64,000 nucleotides of DNA from Nymphaea colorata (Eukaryota; Streptophyta; Magnoliopsida; Nymphaeales; Nymphaeaceae). The notes beneath the pieces were generated by a model. It was not told the origin of the DNA, ran no database searches, and worked only from the letters and a program-made list of their open reading frames with translations. Where the stretch lies: NCBI RefSeq assembly GCF_008831285.2, contig NC_045146.1:1116001-1180000 (forward strand), given 5' to 3'. The position numbers and the translations under genes are program-made. Positions 23,619-34,920 of the stretch are shown here, in pieces. Position 1 is the stretch's first letter. Every line of letters begins with the position of its first letter.

Positions 23619-24320
23619 TCATGCGTGATACTTAGTACAATCCTTCTTCATATGACCTTCATCCTTACAAAAGAAGCAGCTTGATTTGCCTTCCTTATGC
23701 TTTTTTTGTTTCTTAATGGATGCGTGATCAACTGCAACTTCCTTAATAGCCTTTATTTTCTTACTTTTAGGCGTAGTAGCCAAGTGAGTACTTTTTATCC
23801 TATCATGCTTCAATCTCTCCTCTTCTTCCACACAGTGCGAAATGAGCTCATTAAGAGTCCATTTCTCCTTCTGACAGTTATAACTAACTTTAAACTGTCC
23901 AAACTGTGGTGGAAGAGAAAGAAGAACCATATGCACTATAAAGTCTTCAGGTAACCTCAGACCTAGTGCCTGTAATTTTGAAGCAAGATGAGACATTTCC
24001 ATAATGTGCTCCTGTATGTTCCCCTTACCTTTATACTTCAGCGTCACAAGTTTACTCAAAAGAGTGTTTGTTTCAGCCTTTTCATTTTTAGCAAAACGTT
24101 TTTCAATCTCTTCAAGGAACACCTTGGCACTAGCCTTTTCAGTAATGGAGCCCCGAAAATTTTCTGGGATTGATCTCTTCATGATCATTAGACACATCCG
24201 GTTTGAGCGTTTCCACCGTTCAAAGTACCGCTTATCCTCATGGGAACTTTGATCTGTTGGATGAGGTGGGCACGACTCCCTAAATGTAAGGTCAAGATCC
24301 ATACAACCCAAAACAATCAT
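23619..24320 (-). pseudogene. gag ORF of copia element B
   Basis: A 233-codon frame of the copia gag (UBN2) type: RYFERWKRSNRMCLMIM, KVFLEEIEKRF, LVTLKYKGKGNIQEHI, and a zinc knuckle CFFCKDEGHMKKDC that fits CX2CX4HX4C. It is followed directly by the protease-like frame on the same strand. It is open, but it belongs to an element without integrase. Confidence 0.85.
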
Positions 24321-24339
24321 GACAGTTTCTTTTCAGTTC

Positions 24340-26293
24340 TTAAAATTCGAACCATTTAACTCAGGAACAGTACTCAAATTTGTAGATATCATAGAAGCAG
24401 AACTCACTGTACAAAGAACAACAAAAAAATATCAAACATGCTCACAATCAATACATGTACAAAGATGAAATAATAAATATAAATGAATTTAAATACAATG
24501 GCCTAAATCTCATCACAAGGTACCGGTGCAACATTAATATCTAATCTTTGGATTGAAATACTAATTGCAAGTGGTATTCTTGGTCAACAATGAATATAGA
24601 TAATTAACCCTATCAAACAACGAGCCTATCTTTGGATTGACTCGCTATTCACATAGAAACCTGAAAAATTATCACATATTCATTGCCCTATATACTTAAA
24701 CCTGACCAAACAACAATCCTCTTTTGGGCTAATCATTGTCCGCATGGATCAAGTATACTATCATCTAATGTTTAAAACAAGCAAATTCGTACAACAGATG
24801 TCACTTTGGCGACATAAAATACAAACTTACTTATTTGAAACAACAGACATGGCCAAAGATCAAATTCATAATCCAAATATTCATCTAAAGTACACCCACA
24901 AATTTAAAAAACATGCAAAACATGATACATGAATTAAAATTTACATACAAATTTGTCCTATATTGAATCCAAAACCAAAATGATCCAATAAAAGGGGCCC
25001 AAAAGTGTCCAAAATTTTATAAACCGGTATCATAATCGTGCTTAAGAGGGTCAAGAACTACTGGATCGGCCTTAAAATGGCCTGTATAGTTCTTAAACCA
25101 CAATTAGAACACCCACATGCCCCTACATAAGGCTGAACCAGTCTAAAAATTAGACGTACCGGTCAAAAAATAGACCGTATCAGTTCTAAAACCCACTGAA
25201 CCGGTTAAAAAATGGCAAAAATAGGTTCAAAAACTGAATGAACCGGTCTGAAAGCCCTGAATCGATTCTAAAACTGAATGAACCGGTCCACCAAAAGGTC
25301 GGAACCGGTTTTAAAACTGAATGAACCGGTTCCAAAAGGGTCCGAACCGGTCTAAAAACAACTGAATCAGTCTGAAACCGAACAAACCAGTTCGACTCTT
25401 TTCAAAACCGGTTTGACAAGGATGAACCGTTTCTCAAAAGTTAAACCGCATGGATACGGGTCGGGTCGGACCCGACCCGGTCCAAAAACTGAACAAAGCG
25501 CGCGGGCGGACGGGCGCGCGGCAAAATGATATTTTTTTTTATTTAACTTTATGGATCTGAGTCGGGTCAGGACTGACCCGACCTGGGTCCGACCCGCCTC
25601 CCGCTCGACCGACGCCGCTGCTCGCCCGAAACCGTTGCTCGCCTCTGATCAGTCACCGAACTGACGGCGAAATCGCCTCCGGAGGGCCACCGGGGGCCTT
25701 GGGTGGGCGCCGGTGGGTGTCACGACGCCGTCCGGAGACAGAGAGCTCGATGGCATGGCCGGAGGCGGGCAGACGGAGGTGGGCGAAAGCCTTTCTACCG
25801 CCCCTATTGCAGTTCTTTCAGAAACCGAAAAGGGAAATCGAAAGGGACGGAGGTGGGTGGGCGCTGGCCGTCGCCCGAACCGGCGGTCGCTGCCCGCCGT
25901 GCCGCCAGAATGGCTGTTCCCGGCCATTGCCCCTCTCTGCCGTCGCCTCCCCTTTTGTGTCTTCTTCTTCTTTCGTGGCTGTGACAGAAGCCCGACGACT
26001 TCTGTCGCCCACAACCGAGGTTCAACAGCCAGTGGGTCACACTGCCCCTTCCGGCGACAGCAACCTCGCCGGCCGTTTCCCCTCCCTTTGTCCCTTTCTC
26101 CGGTTGCGACGGAAGCCAACGGCTTCCATCGCCTATGCGATGGAGGCCGTCGCAACCTCTCCAGTTTTTTTTTTTTTAAAAAAAAAAAAAAAAACTTGCA
26201 GCTGAAGAACAGGGAAGAACCCAACAAGAAGACCCACAAAAAATCATCCAAAAAATCAACGATTCAACAATGAGCATAGGCTCTGATACCAAT
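24340..26293 (-). other. Long leader of element B: primer site, GC-rich block, ACCGGT-rich block
   Basis: The initiator-Met primer site is at 26279-26291 (TGGTATCAGAGCC on the - strand), two bases from the LTR. Between it and gag lie almost 2 kb: a GC-rich stretch (about 25440-26160) with a 200-codon open frame of no recognised family, and a degenerate repeat (about 25010-25420) in which ACCGGT recurs about nine times with AAAACTGAATG-like spacers. Copia leaders are usually shorter, so this may include captured or expanded sequence. Confidence 0.6.
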
Positions 26294-26768
26294 TGATGGG
26301 ATTTCTCCCCATAACGCATATACAAAATCAAACGTATATACCCTAAAACAGGATCATGCTCATGCTAAATCATTGAAGTAAACGAAACCTTAAACTGAAG
26401 CGGAAGCGTACCTGAATCCATCTGATCTGGTGCACGGAAAGATCGCAGCAGGGTCTTCCAGGGTACGTGCGGCGCGCTTGAGGTCTCTCTCAGATGGGGA
26501 AGAAGAAAACCCTAGAAACCAATGTTTCAGGCAACCCTTGCACGACCCCAGGGACCACTACCATTTTATAATATGGACAATTACGGATTCCACCCATCAA
26601 AGAGTCCGTAATTCCGTACTGGTATCTATACATTTCAAAATTACCCCCTACCATCTAAAGTGACGTAATATCCCAAAATGCAATCACTTAAGCGGATATT
26701 TATGTTAAGACAGCCATAATGTCTGAAATTCCTCATAGACATATGTCGGCCCACCAAATGATCTTACA
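26294..26768 (-). repeat. 5' LTR of element B
   Basis: 475 bp, starting TGATGGGATTTC and ending GATCTTACA. It is flanked on the right by the duplicated GCCTC, after which LTR3 of element A resumes. Confidence 0.92.
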
Positions 26769-26922
26769 GCCTCCTCTTTTCTTTTTCCCCAAAAGAAACA
26801 ACAAGAGAGAGAGAGAGACGTGAGAGAGATGGGCACCATGGGCTGCCCTCCCTTTTCTTCCGCCCATCACTTAAGTGACCAGTGGGGTCGGGTCCTCTCT
26901 TGAGGCTGGACCCAACCCAACA

Positions 26923-27720
26923 ACTTGCTGTCATGTAAGGCCGTTTTCCTTTGTATGTTCTAGTATTGGCAGCGGCTAAACTAGAATGATCTAGAGATGG
27001 AAGGATGCATGCTTCTCTCTGCTTTTTCTCTTGAATCACAGGTGAGTATGCCTTTGCTATGGATAGTAGAGGGTCCATCAATGTAGTCTGTCCTCTTCAT
27101 GAATTATATGACTTGTTGAGCCCCATCCGCAATGTTCTTCATGGCTTTACTTGAACAACTGGGTCGCAGATTATATGAAAGTCATCTCGTCCAAGTATAA
27201 TCTAATTTGGTGAAGTAACTAGCAATTGACTGTGACTAATGAACATGCTTGTTTACAGCCTTTTTTATCGGGAACTTCATTGGAGTTGTTTGGGTTGTAC
27301 TCTGTGTGCATGTGTCATTGAGGTCAGCTCACACTTCTCTGGCGTTTTGTTGCATAGATCATGCCATCTACTGAACCCTGGACAAGGAGTTAATCAACCA
27401 GCAGAGCACCATGTTGTTGCAACAAACACCATGCTTTAGTGAACTTATCTCTGGCTGAGGCAGTGATCCATCTACAATTCCCATTTTGTTTTTTGCTCCA
27501 TGTGGCGTAGTTATCTCTCATGAGATGTTGGGATACAAGCACCGCACTTGGATTATTGCTATGATGTAAGAAGAAAGCAAATTTTTCTGCAGCATCGGGT
27601 TGACCCCTCAGTTCCTGTTGGGAATGATGCAGAGTTGGGAGCACCATTTGATGCAGTATTTGCTCTTGCAGACATAAGGAAAGTGGCTCCCTTACCATGT
27701 GACATAGAGGAAATGAAGCA
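26923..27720 (-). pseudogene. Old copia gag fragment, proximal part (right of element A)
   Basis: On the - strand, with frameshifts, this reads as the N-terminal and middle part of a copia gag: FFLHHSNNPSAVLVSQ, DNYATWS, then in the next frame KNKMGIVDGS and CNNMVLCWLINSL, further on LYLDEMT, and finally MDPLLSIAKAYSPVIQ at 26990-27081. A short deletion lies just after DNYATWS. The gag sequence resumes at 13.8-14.2 kb, which shows that composite element A inserted into it. Confidence 0.7.
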
Positions 27721-29579
27721 GACCGAAACAGAGAAGAACAGAAGAAAACAGAGAAAAACAGAGGCGCAACGCCTATGAAAATCATTTATTCCTTTATAGT
27801 GAGAATGAATATACATATATAGAGCAATTCTCTGTGCTGCCGTGGTACAATATGGATTTTTTTTTTAATCCTTCAAATTCTGTTGTTGAGATGCCTTCGA
27901 GTCGTTGAATCCTTCTAGTGCTTTCTATCTGCACGTCATTGTGAGACAAGTACATTTTATGACAAATATTTGCTTCGTCACACGTACTGAACTCTATATC
28001 ATCTTTCCATCTTTCTTGTGTATGGGAATCTCTCTTTCTCTGCAACATAATGACTCGTGCTTTCATCCCAGGAAAGGTGGTCAACAAAATACTGAGATGC
28101 ATCTAACTAAAAACTAGCTATAACTTCACAGTTCACGCACTAGATCTTCACCGAAGGCTGAAGTTCCCACTTAAGCTCACATTCTTGTAAAATACAAGGC
28201 TTACTTTTCATTCATTGGGTGCTGCCCCCGCTAAATTTCAACTTGCACCTGGTAACTCCTTTTTTACATTATAGGGAGTTGATTACTTGCACCAAACCCC
28301 TAAGATGCTAATCCACAAATGGCAACTGTGAGACTGGGAATGAATTCTTGATCGTATCCAATCACTAAAGCAGTGTTGTGAACATTTGGTTTCGCATTGA
28401 ATCAGCCAAGTTGCCGATTCATCAATTCAGTTGAATAGGCTATGAATCGCCAAGAAATATGAAAAAAAATTATTTTTAGAAAAATGAAATTATATATAAA
28501 AAATTAGTTAAAATTAAGAAAACTCTTGAACATATTCAAAAATAATTGAAGGAGCTCCTGGCACTCTTAAATGGACCACCCTTTTGAATCAGTTCTCCAT
28601 CGATTCAATTTGAATTAATCCAATCAACCCATGTTGATAGATTGCCAGCAAGGGCAAGTAACCGGAGCCCAAGTATCCCATCATGATCATGATGACTTTG
28701 TCTAGTTAGGAGCTGAGTTCTACTTTGAATGAGATTAAGGCTGAATATAAATCTGCTGAATCAAAAAGTGGGGATATGGCAGCTAATTTCTTCTCCTTTT
28801 GTTATTGTAAGTTGTAAGGACATGAAATGCAAAATATCCAAAATTTCTGGATCTAGATCCGGTACCTGAACTTCTTATGCAGATCCAGCCTGGAATGTTC
28901 TGGTCGGACCTTTTAAGAATCCTAGTAAGAAGTAGAACTGCAAATGGAGCAAAGATTTTTTAAGCAATTTGATCGGAGTTGGAACATGACAATAGGGTGT
29001 GAATGTGCATTTGAATCGGATCGCAATTAGTCGATTTGGATTTCACTTGGATTGGGATCAATAATCTGCTGAAAACCATATAATTGGTTTCAATTGAATA
29101 TCCGGTCCAAACTTATCTTTTTTTGTTTTGATATTCAAATTATTAAAATAAATTCAGTACACTTGACATCATACTCAGTTTGATAGTTGGCCTTCAAGTC
29201 TGAGTTGGATCTCTTAAAAACCAGTATTTGATTCCAATCAAAATTTGGTCTTAAGGATCCAATAACATCGCATAAGGATCTGATTTGGGGACATGTTTCT
29301 GATTTGGAGATTTTTGGTATTCGGGATTCGTATAAAATACAGTAGGGACTGGTGCTCGACGCCGAATTGTTCGAGTTTTTCTAGACCAGTATGACCATCT
29401 GCGGCCCTCGAGAGTTCCGTCCTTGAGTCCCCAGTAATTGGATGTTGGCTTTCTTCTTTTCTGCGAAATCCAGAAATTCGTTTACCTCTCATTAGAGAGA
29501 AAGAACGAGGGAGTATGATTCAAGGCTTTTAGTGTGGCATCTTCATAAATTGTTAGTCTTGTTTATTGACAGATGAGAT
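27721..29579. other. Non-coding; 5' flank of the SUN gene
   Basis: The left part (to about 28150) may be the eroded LTR and leader of the old copia element. The rest is AT-rich with no recognised gene. The last few hundred bases should contain the promoter and 5' UTR of the SUN gene. TTTATTGACAG ending at 29572 would be a good acceptor for a 5' UTR intron, with GGGA|GTATGA near 29510 as a possible donor, but this is unproven. Confidence 0.45.
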
Positions 29580-32500
29580 ATGCGTAGAGGAGGAAGAAAA
29601 GCTTCAAACAATGGAAATGGAATCTTCAGGACTAGCACCGTCACTATTGTTCTATTCTCCATTATCTTGTGTTCGCGGAAGGTTTCTTCTTCCGATGGTT
29701 ATCAAGGTACCGCATGTCCATAGTCCCACCCATTTGTTTGTTTGTTGCCGGTGAAGTAATTCATTTTATGCGCCTTGTGATGATTTCTACCTGTCTTTAC
29801 ATGCCCTTTTCTTCCTTTGGCGTCATGCTCATATCTTGGTTTAATCTCTTAGTTTCCATGTTTCTGATGTATTGCCTGGTAAATTCTCCTGTTACTATGC
29901 TTGTTTGTTGATTTGGCGATGCCGTTTTTGTCTTTGAAAATTTGTCTGTTTGATTGATGTATTGTTCATTTAGGAATTTTCAGTTGGGTTTGAAGGATAC
30001 CTAGTATAGGTTTTCGAGTTTTGGGATGTCGATCATGGCGATGACTTGATTGGCCGTAACTCGTAGATTGGGGCTTTCACTTGTTGATGGTGCAACTCGC
30101 TATCTGTTTCCTGAGTTCAGTCTTCCTTTGCCCCTTGCTTGATGACTCACAGCCTGCAGCTTCTTTGACCTTTTTGTTTTTGCCACTTAAGGGGTTAATA
30201 TTTCCCCATGTTTCAATTTCCCTAGAGCACCAGTCTTTGGCATTACTTGCAACTTAAGAATGTATTACCTTCCTTATTCACAATCGTAACTGCATTCTGT
30301 TTCTTACTTTATCTTATCATTGTCGCATTTGCTGTGGATATCAGTTTTTAGATTTTGATGTTCTGTTCTGCTCAGACATCCTACATCCCTTTGAATCGTA
30401 AAAGGCAATCTTTGTTTGTTCTTTTGGAGGAGAGTGTATTGTTATTAACTCAAAATCTTCATCCCTACCTGAGCATGTTTATTTTCTGATTTTGCATTGG
30501 ATATGACGTCCCTTTTCTACTTTTAAATTTGATCAAGTTATGATGCTGAATTGTGGCTTGGTGCATTGGAATGATGATGATAAATGGCACTTTGATCACA
30601 TGATTTGGTGTACTTGTATGAAGGACTGTTTTCCGATTTTACTGTCCTCAGGAGCTATGTATTCACAATGTCTCCACTGATCATAGAGATCGTTTACTGT
30701 ACAAATATACGTTCTTTCGTGCTATTGCAATCTAAGGAATGATGGGGCAATTACATGACAGGGTTAACTTTTAGGAGAGCTTAAAGCAGATAGTGAAAAT
30801 AGTTCGGGCCAGCTACTTGTTGCTCTTTAGTTATTCTAAGTATTTAAATTTTCCGATGATTTGCTGCATCATTTATCTGGACAATCTGTATTATTATAAA
30901 ATGATATAATCTGTCATCATATAACATTTTATATTTAAAATCTAGGCTAATTAATCTTCCCTAAGGAGAATTTTGAATCCAAATTGCAATATCACGTGTA
31001 AGTGTGTAATGTCTATGAAACCTACAGATAAAATAAGGAAAATCCATTGGAAGCACCTAGGAGAAACAAACTAAGGATGTTATAAATGGCATTGGTATGA
31101 TAACAGTTTCACTAAATGCTTGAATATGTGAACACTATGTGGCTTTTAGATTTATGCATGGTTGTTTAGAATTCTTCTTACATGGCAAATGAAAAGCTAC
31201 CTAACTCTTTGGAAACATCTGGTTATCAGTTTATAAATATAACAGCAACTTGGTCATTACAGTTTGCTGCACTAACACTGAAGAAAGCGGAAAATCTTGT
31301 GCCTGAAGCTGTATATTCATACCTGTCTTCATTACCAATTGTTGTTGTTTACCATATCAGTGCTCCTTAATTGTATAGATCATCTAGTTAGAATCTTTAC
31401 CAATGATCACTGTGCCATCTAAAACAATACAGATGCATCCACCAACGAGGGGGCAAACATTCCTCTAGATGGAAATGGAACAGAAACATCAATTATTGAG
31501 TATGACTCCATTGCTGATGGGTACTCTGTGGAGAAAGGTGCACATGATATTTGTGCAGATTATCTAATAAAGGAATATGACTTCATCCCAGACTTAGAAG
31601 ACCTGGGGTGGTGTGATATAGGGGACTTTGGAGGGGAAGTTGAAGACAAGAAAAATCTTGAGGGTGACAGATTGGATGAGGTGAAAAAGGCTGATAGATC
31701 ATCTCGTGCCTCTTATCTTGGCCTGAATGAGTTTCGCAAAAAAACAATAGGAGAAAAGGGAAAAGGAGTCAACAATCTTGGGAATATCACTCACAGACTT
31801 GAGCCTGGTGGAGGTGAATACAATTATGCTGCGGCTTCAAAAGGGGCTAAGGTTTTGGCTCATAACAAAGAAGCAAATGGAGCTGCCAATATTCTGGGCA
31901 AAGATAAAGACAAGTACCTGAGAAATCCTTGCTCTGCAGAAGAAAAATTTGTTGTAATCGAACTCTCTGAAGAAACCCTGGTTGATGTGGTTGAAATTGC
32001 AAACTTTGAACACTATTCATCCACGTTCAAGGAATTTGAGTTGTTGGGCAGTCTCATTTATCCCACTGAGATTTGGGTCTCTCTTGGAAAATATATTGCA
32101 GCGAACTCCAAGCATGCCCAAAGATTTATGCTGTCTGAGCCAAAGTGGGTAAGGTACTTGAAGTTGAACCTCCTCAGTCATTATGGATCAGAATTTTACT
32201 GCACATTGAGTTCCGTCAAAGTTTATGGAGTTGATGCTGTAGAACGACTACTAGAAGATTTAATTCCTGTTCCCGAGGAATCATCAGGGCCAGTTTCAAC
32301 TGCCAATCCTGCTGAGATCCCTCATAAGGCAAATGAGGGTGAGATTGTTCAGGTTCTGAATGGATCTGACCATCCCTCAAAGGTGCACAATGTACAGCCA
32401 AAAGCTGATAACATATCCAAGACAGATGCACCAAATGACAAAAATGATGTTTCAAAAGATGCAATCCCTGATCCAGTGAAAGAAATCAGGCAGCAACCAA

Positions 32501-34104
32501 GTGGAAGAATACCCAGTGACACTGTTCTAAAGATTCTGATGCAAAAAGTGAGGTCATTGGAGCTAAACCTGTCTGTGCTTGAGGATTACCTGCAAGAAGT
32601 TAATCGCAGATATTCGAAACTTCTCCCTGATTTGGACAAAGAGCTTTCACAGACTGCATTGCTTCTTGAACAAACTAGGTTGGAGATCAAAGATGTTGTG
32701 GAGTGGAAGGAGATGATGGTATGCAATTCATTCAAGTATGGACATAAATAAATGTTTACACGTGCACACAACATTGAACACGAAGCATCTCGGCTGCTTT
32801 TACTTCAGTTTGAAGTACCCGTCGTACTGTCTCTTCTTTTCTTTTCAAAGAACATTATGTTGGAAAGAGTGACATAAAATAGATATATTACTTTTATAAA
32901 GCCTCGGTCTGTTTGCACTTATTCGTTCGCATTTTGCAAATGTGACAGAACAAAAGCATCGGTAGCCTTCTGACATGGAAGTCCGTGGTCTCATCTCAAA
33001 TGAATACATTGATCGGAGATAATAACTTCCTCAGGTTAGACCTCCATTTTTGAGTTACTGTTCTCATGAACTAAGTCTGATAATAATCATTGTGTTGGTT
33101 TACAATGAATATATTCAAACCAAAGAGAACATATATGCATAAAAAATGTCACTTCTGTGAATATGCAGAAGTTTAATGGCTGTGTTAATGCTGATGCATG
33201 TTCTCAATTGTTAACGATGTACCTTTAGTGGCAGAATAATACTGTCTGTTATCCAGTCAGTACAATTAATATAGTAATTCTCTTTATGTTTGTTACAGAA
33301 CCATCTGTCCAGTGACATTCTGGCCCAAAAGGGGATCTTGAATGTAGCGTAATTGTCCATAAACATTGTCAAGAATATTGGATTCTTAGGCGTATAAATG
33401 TTCTTAAAAACCATCAGGCGGTGGTAGGGAGCATAGATAATGGATTCTCAACCAGTTTAAAGAGCGGCTGAAATCATGGTTTCATTGAGCCTTTCAAACT
33501 TGTGAACGTCATCTGCTAAAATTTAAAGATTATTTGCTTATTTATCCATTTGGTAGAGCAGGGAGCTTACACGATGCACAGCTTTAATCCCCTTATAAAA
33601 CTGTAGGTAAAATGTGAAATGTGGGACAGAAACATCACTGATAGCTAAGGTCTAGAATCAATGTACATGTTGTTGCTACTCTTCAGTTAAGAAGCCATTG
33701 AAACGTTCACATGAAAATATATTCAATTGAGTTTAAACCTGAAAAGTAAGCCAAATGATGGTGAATATAGAGATTCCTTTGGCCTACAAGGTTCATTCTG
33801 TTGAATGTTTTGTAAAAGAATATCTAAACTGCTCTTTTGGATCTGTTGTCCCTTTTTCTTTTAAAATTTTTGCAGGATGGAGATGCAAAAGCTTCTGACC
33901 GATCAAAGAAGTCTGGAGAACAAAGAGCTGACCGTGTTGGTTCTGAGTTTCATTCTTGGGTGTTTGGCTTTCCTTAAGTTAGTCTCTGATCAGACTTCGA
34001 TGATAATTAGTACACGTGAATCACAAAAAATTTGCAGAACAAGCAGGGCTTGGCTCATCCTTCTAATCAGCAATTGTATTATAGTGTTTATCGTCTTATT
34101 GTAG
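29580..34104 (+). CDS. Mid-SUN domain protein (SUN3/4/5-like), four exons
   Basis: Exons 29580-29706, 31433-32718, 32949-33034 and 33876-34104 join in frame with GT/AG borders into 575 codons plus stop. An in-frame TGA at 29574 fixes the start. The protein has a weak N-terminal membrane segment (about 16-33), a SUN domain in the middle (about 165-310, with EYNYAAASKGAKVLA, RNPCSAEEKFVVIELSEE, NFEHYSS and LLSHYGSEFYCTLS), a coiled coil (about 405-500) and two C-terminal membrane helices (about 518-538 and 555-575). A central SUN domain with C-terminal helices defines the plant mid-SUN class of the nuclear envelope and ER. Exon 3 is only 86 bp, and without it the last exon is out of frame. The 1.7-kb first intron and 0.8-kb third intron show no further exon. 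Confidence 0.9.
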
Positions 34105-34117
34105 TCAATTAGTTGAT

Positions 34118-34118
<1 letters not shown>

Positions 34119-34189
<71 letters not shown>

Positions 34190-34196
34190 TGTGTGT
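34119..34196. repeat. Compound (CT)27(GT)12 microsatellite in the SUN 3' flank
   Basis: Begins 15 bases after the SUN stop codon, so it is probably transcribed in the 3' UTR. Confidence 0.95.
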
Positions 34197-34754
34197 ATTC
34201 CATGAGAACCACCCACTTTGCTTATCATATGGATCCCATTGGCTTCAACATTATGGTGAGAGCTGCAAGTCCTCTGCTTTAAATTCTTGCACCGATTATG
34301 AGAAATTGCAACGAGCAACATGTTATATTGCAACTTCTGATGCAAATATACTGCTGAACGGCCCTCATCCATTTACTCCGAATGACAACAAGTGGTTTAT
34401 ACAAAGCAAATGAACTATACAGAGCAAGCAACACAATAAGGGAAGCGACCCCATCAGATTGTTTCCCGCATTTGAGCACAGCGCTGATGGTGTTCCTGCA
34501 AGGTTATGGCCTCTGTTGCAGGATCGCGGTTGTAGCTGGAAATTGGATTCCTGCAATTGAGAAGAAAGGCAGCTTAAAAACAATCCCCTTATAATTCCTC
34601 AAAAGATCGAAGGGTATCTCTCATTCCCTTTGAGCTTACAGCCAGGACAACTCCGACTTATTTAAAGCCGTACAGCCCTGCTCTTCCCATCACTGTGTTT
34701 GGCAGCTTCCAAATCTTCCAACTTGTTAATGGAAATGTGAGTCTTTAATATTTA
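34197..34754. other. 3' flank of the SUN gene
   Basis: Likely 3' UTR and downstream DNA. No gene or repeat was recognised. Confidence 0.4.
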
Positions 34755-34920
34755 TGAGCTGTTTGGCGGCAGTAACACATTGTTACTATCTCTGATTTTG
34801 TTCAAAATAAGGCAGATTTAAGTCACCTCTTAACACACTATTTCATGAATCTGCCTCGTTTTTTTTATCTGATTCATTTCATTGGACAATGAAAATGTGT
34901 TATTACTACTAAACGGTTCC
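34755..34920. mobile_element. Tourist/Harbinger-like MITE
   Basis: The ends TGAGCTGTTTGGCGGCAGTA and, inward from the right, GGAACCGTTTAGTAGTAATA both lead into AACACATT, giving an imperfect inverted repeat of about 27 bp. TTA lies on both sides (34752-34754 and 34921-34923), the 3-bp duplication typical of Tourist elements. It is non-coding. Confidence 0.6.

Larger units (their letters stand above)
20812..26768 (-). mobile_element. Ty1-copia element B with two 475-bp LTRs
   Basis: 5957 bp, bounded by LTRs of equal length and the 5-bp duplication GCCTC (20807-20811 and 26769-26773), inserted into LTR3 of element A. In element orientation: 5' LTR 26294-26768, primer site, about 2 kb of leader, gag, broken protease, pre-integrase remnant, no recognisable integrase, RT, RNase H, polypurine tract (AAGTGGGAGAT, 21287-21297) and 3' LTR. 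By eye the LTRs differ at about 17 sites (about 96% identity), so the insertion is young compared with element A. The internal deletion and stops make it non-autonomous. Confidence 0.9.
14210..26922 (-). mobile_element. Composite Ty1-copia element A with three LTRs and nested insertions
   Basis: Minus-oriented copia element: LTR1 (14210-14909), decayed internal region, LTR2 (18961-19647), then a 5'-trimmed third LTR scattered over 19648-26922. The outer ends are TG...CA (TGTT...AACA) with the 5-bp duplication ACTTG on both sides, so the duplication belongs to LTR1 and LTR3, not LTR2. The third LTR is split by a hAT-like element and by copia element B. The simplest history is a tandem LTR-internal-LTR-internal-LTR array that lost its second internal region. 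The element is non-functional. Confidence 0.75.
19648..26922 (-). repeat. LTR3 of element A, 5'-trimmed and split into three pieces
   Basis: Pieces 19648-19789, 20609-20811 and 26774-26922 join into one LTR copy that lacks roughly the first 200 bases. The first gap holds the hAT-like element and the second holds copia element B. In each gap the LTR sequence resumes exactly after the duplicated target bases. The final CCCAACA is followed by ACTTG. Confidence 0.8.

Noticed and set aside
25649-26273. Long open frames on both strands in the GC-rich leader of element B
   Set aside because: Overlapping frames on both strands and biased composition argue against a gene. It is kept only as a finding about the leader.
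33211-33414. Possible extra SUN exon in the third intron
   Set aside because: No splice-compatible frame gives SUN-family sequence, and the model is already in frame without it.
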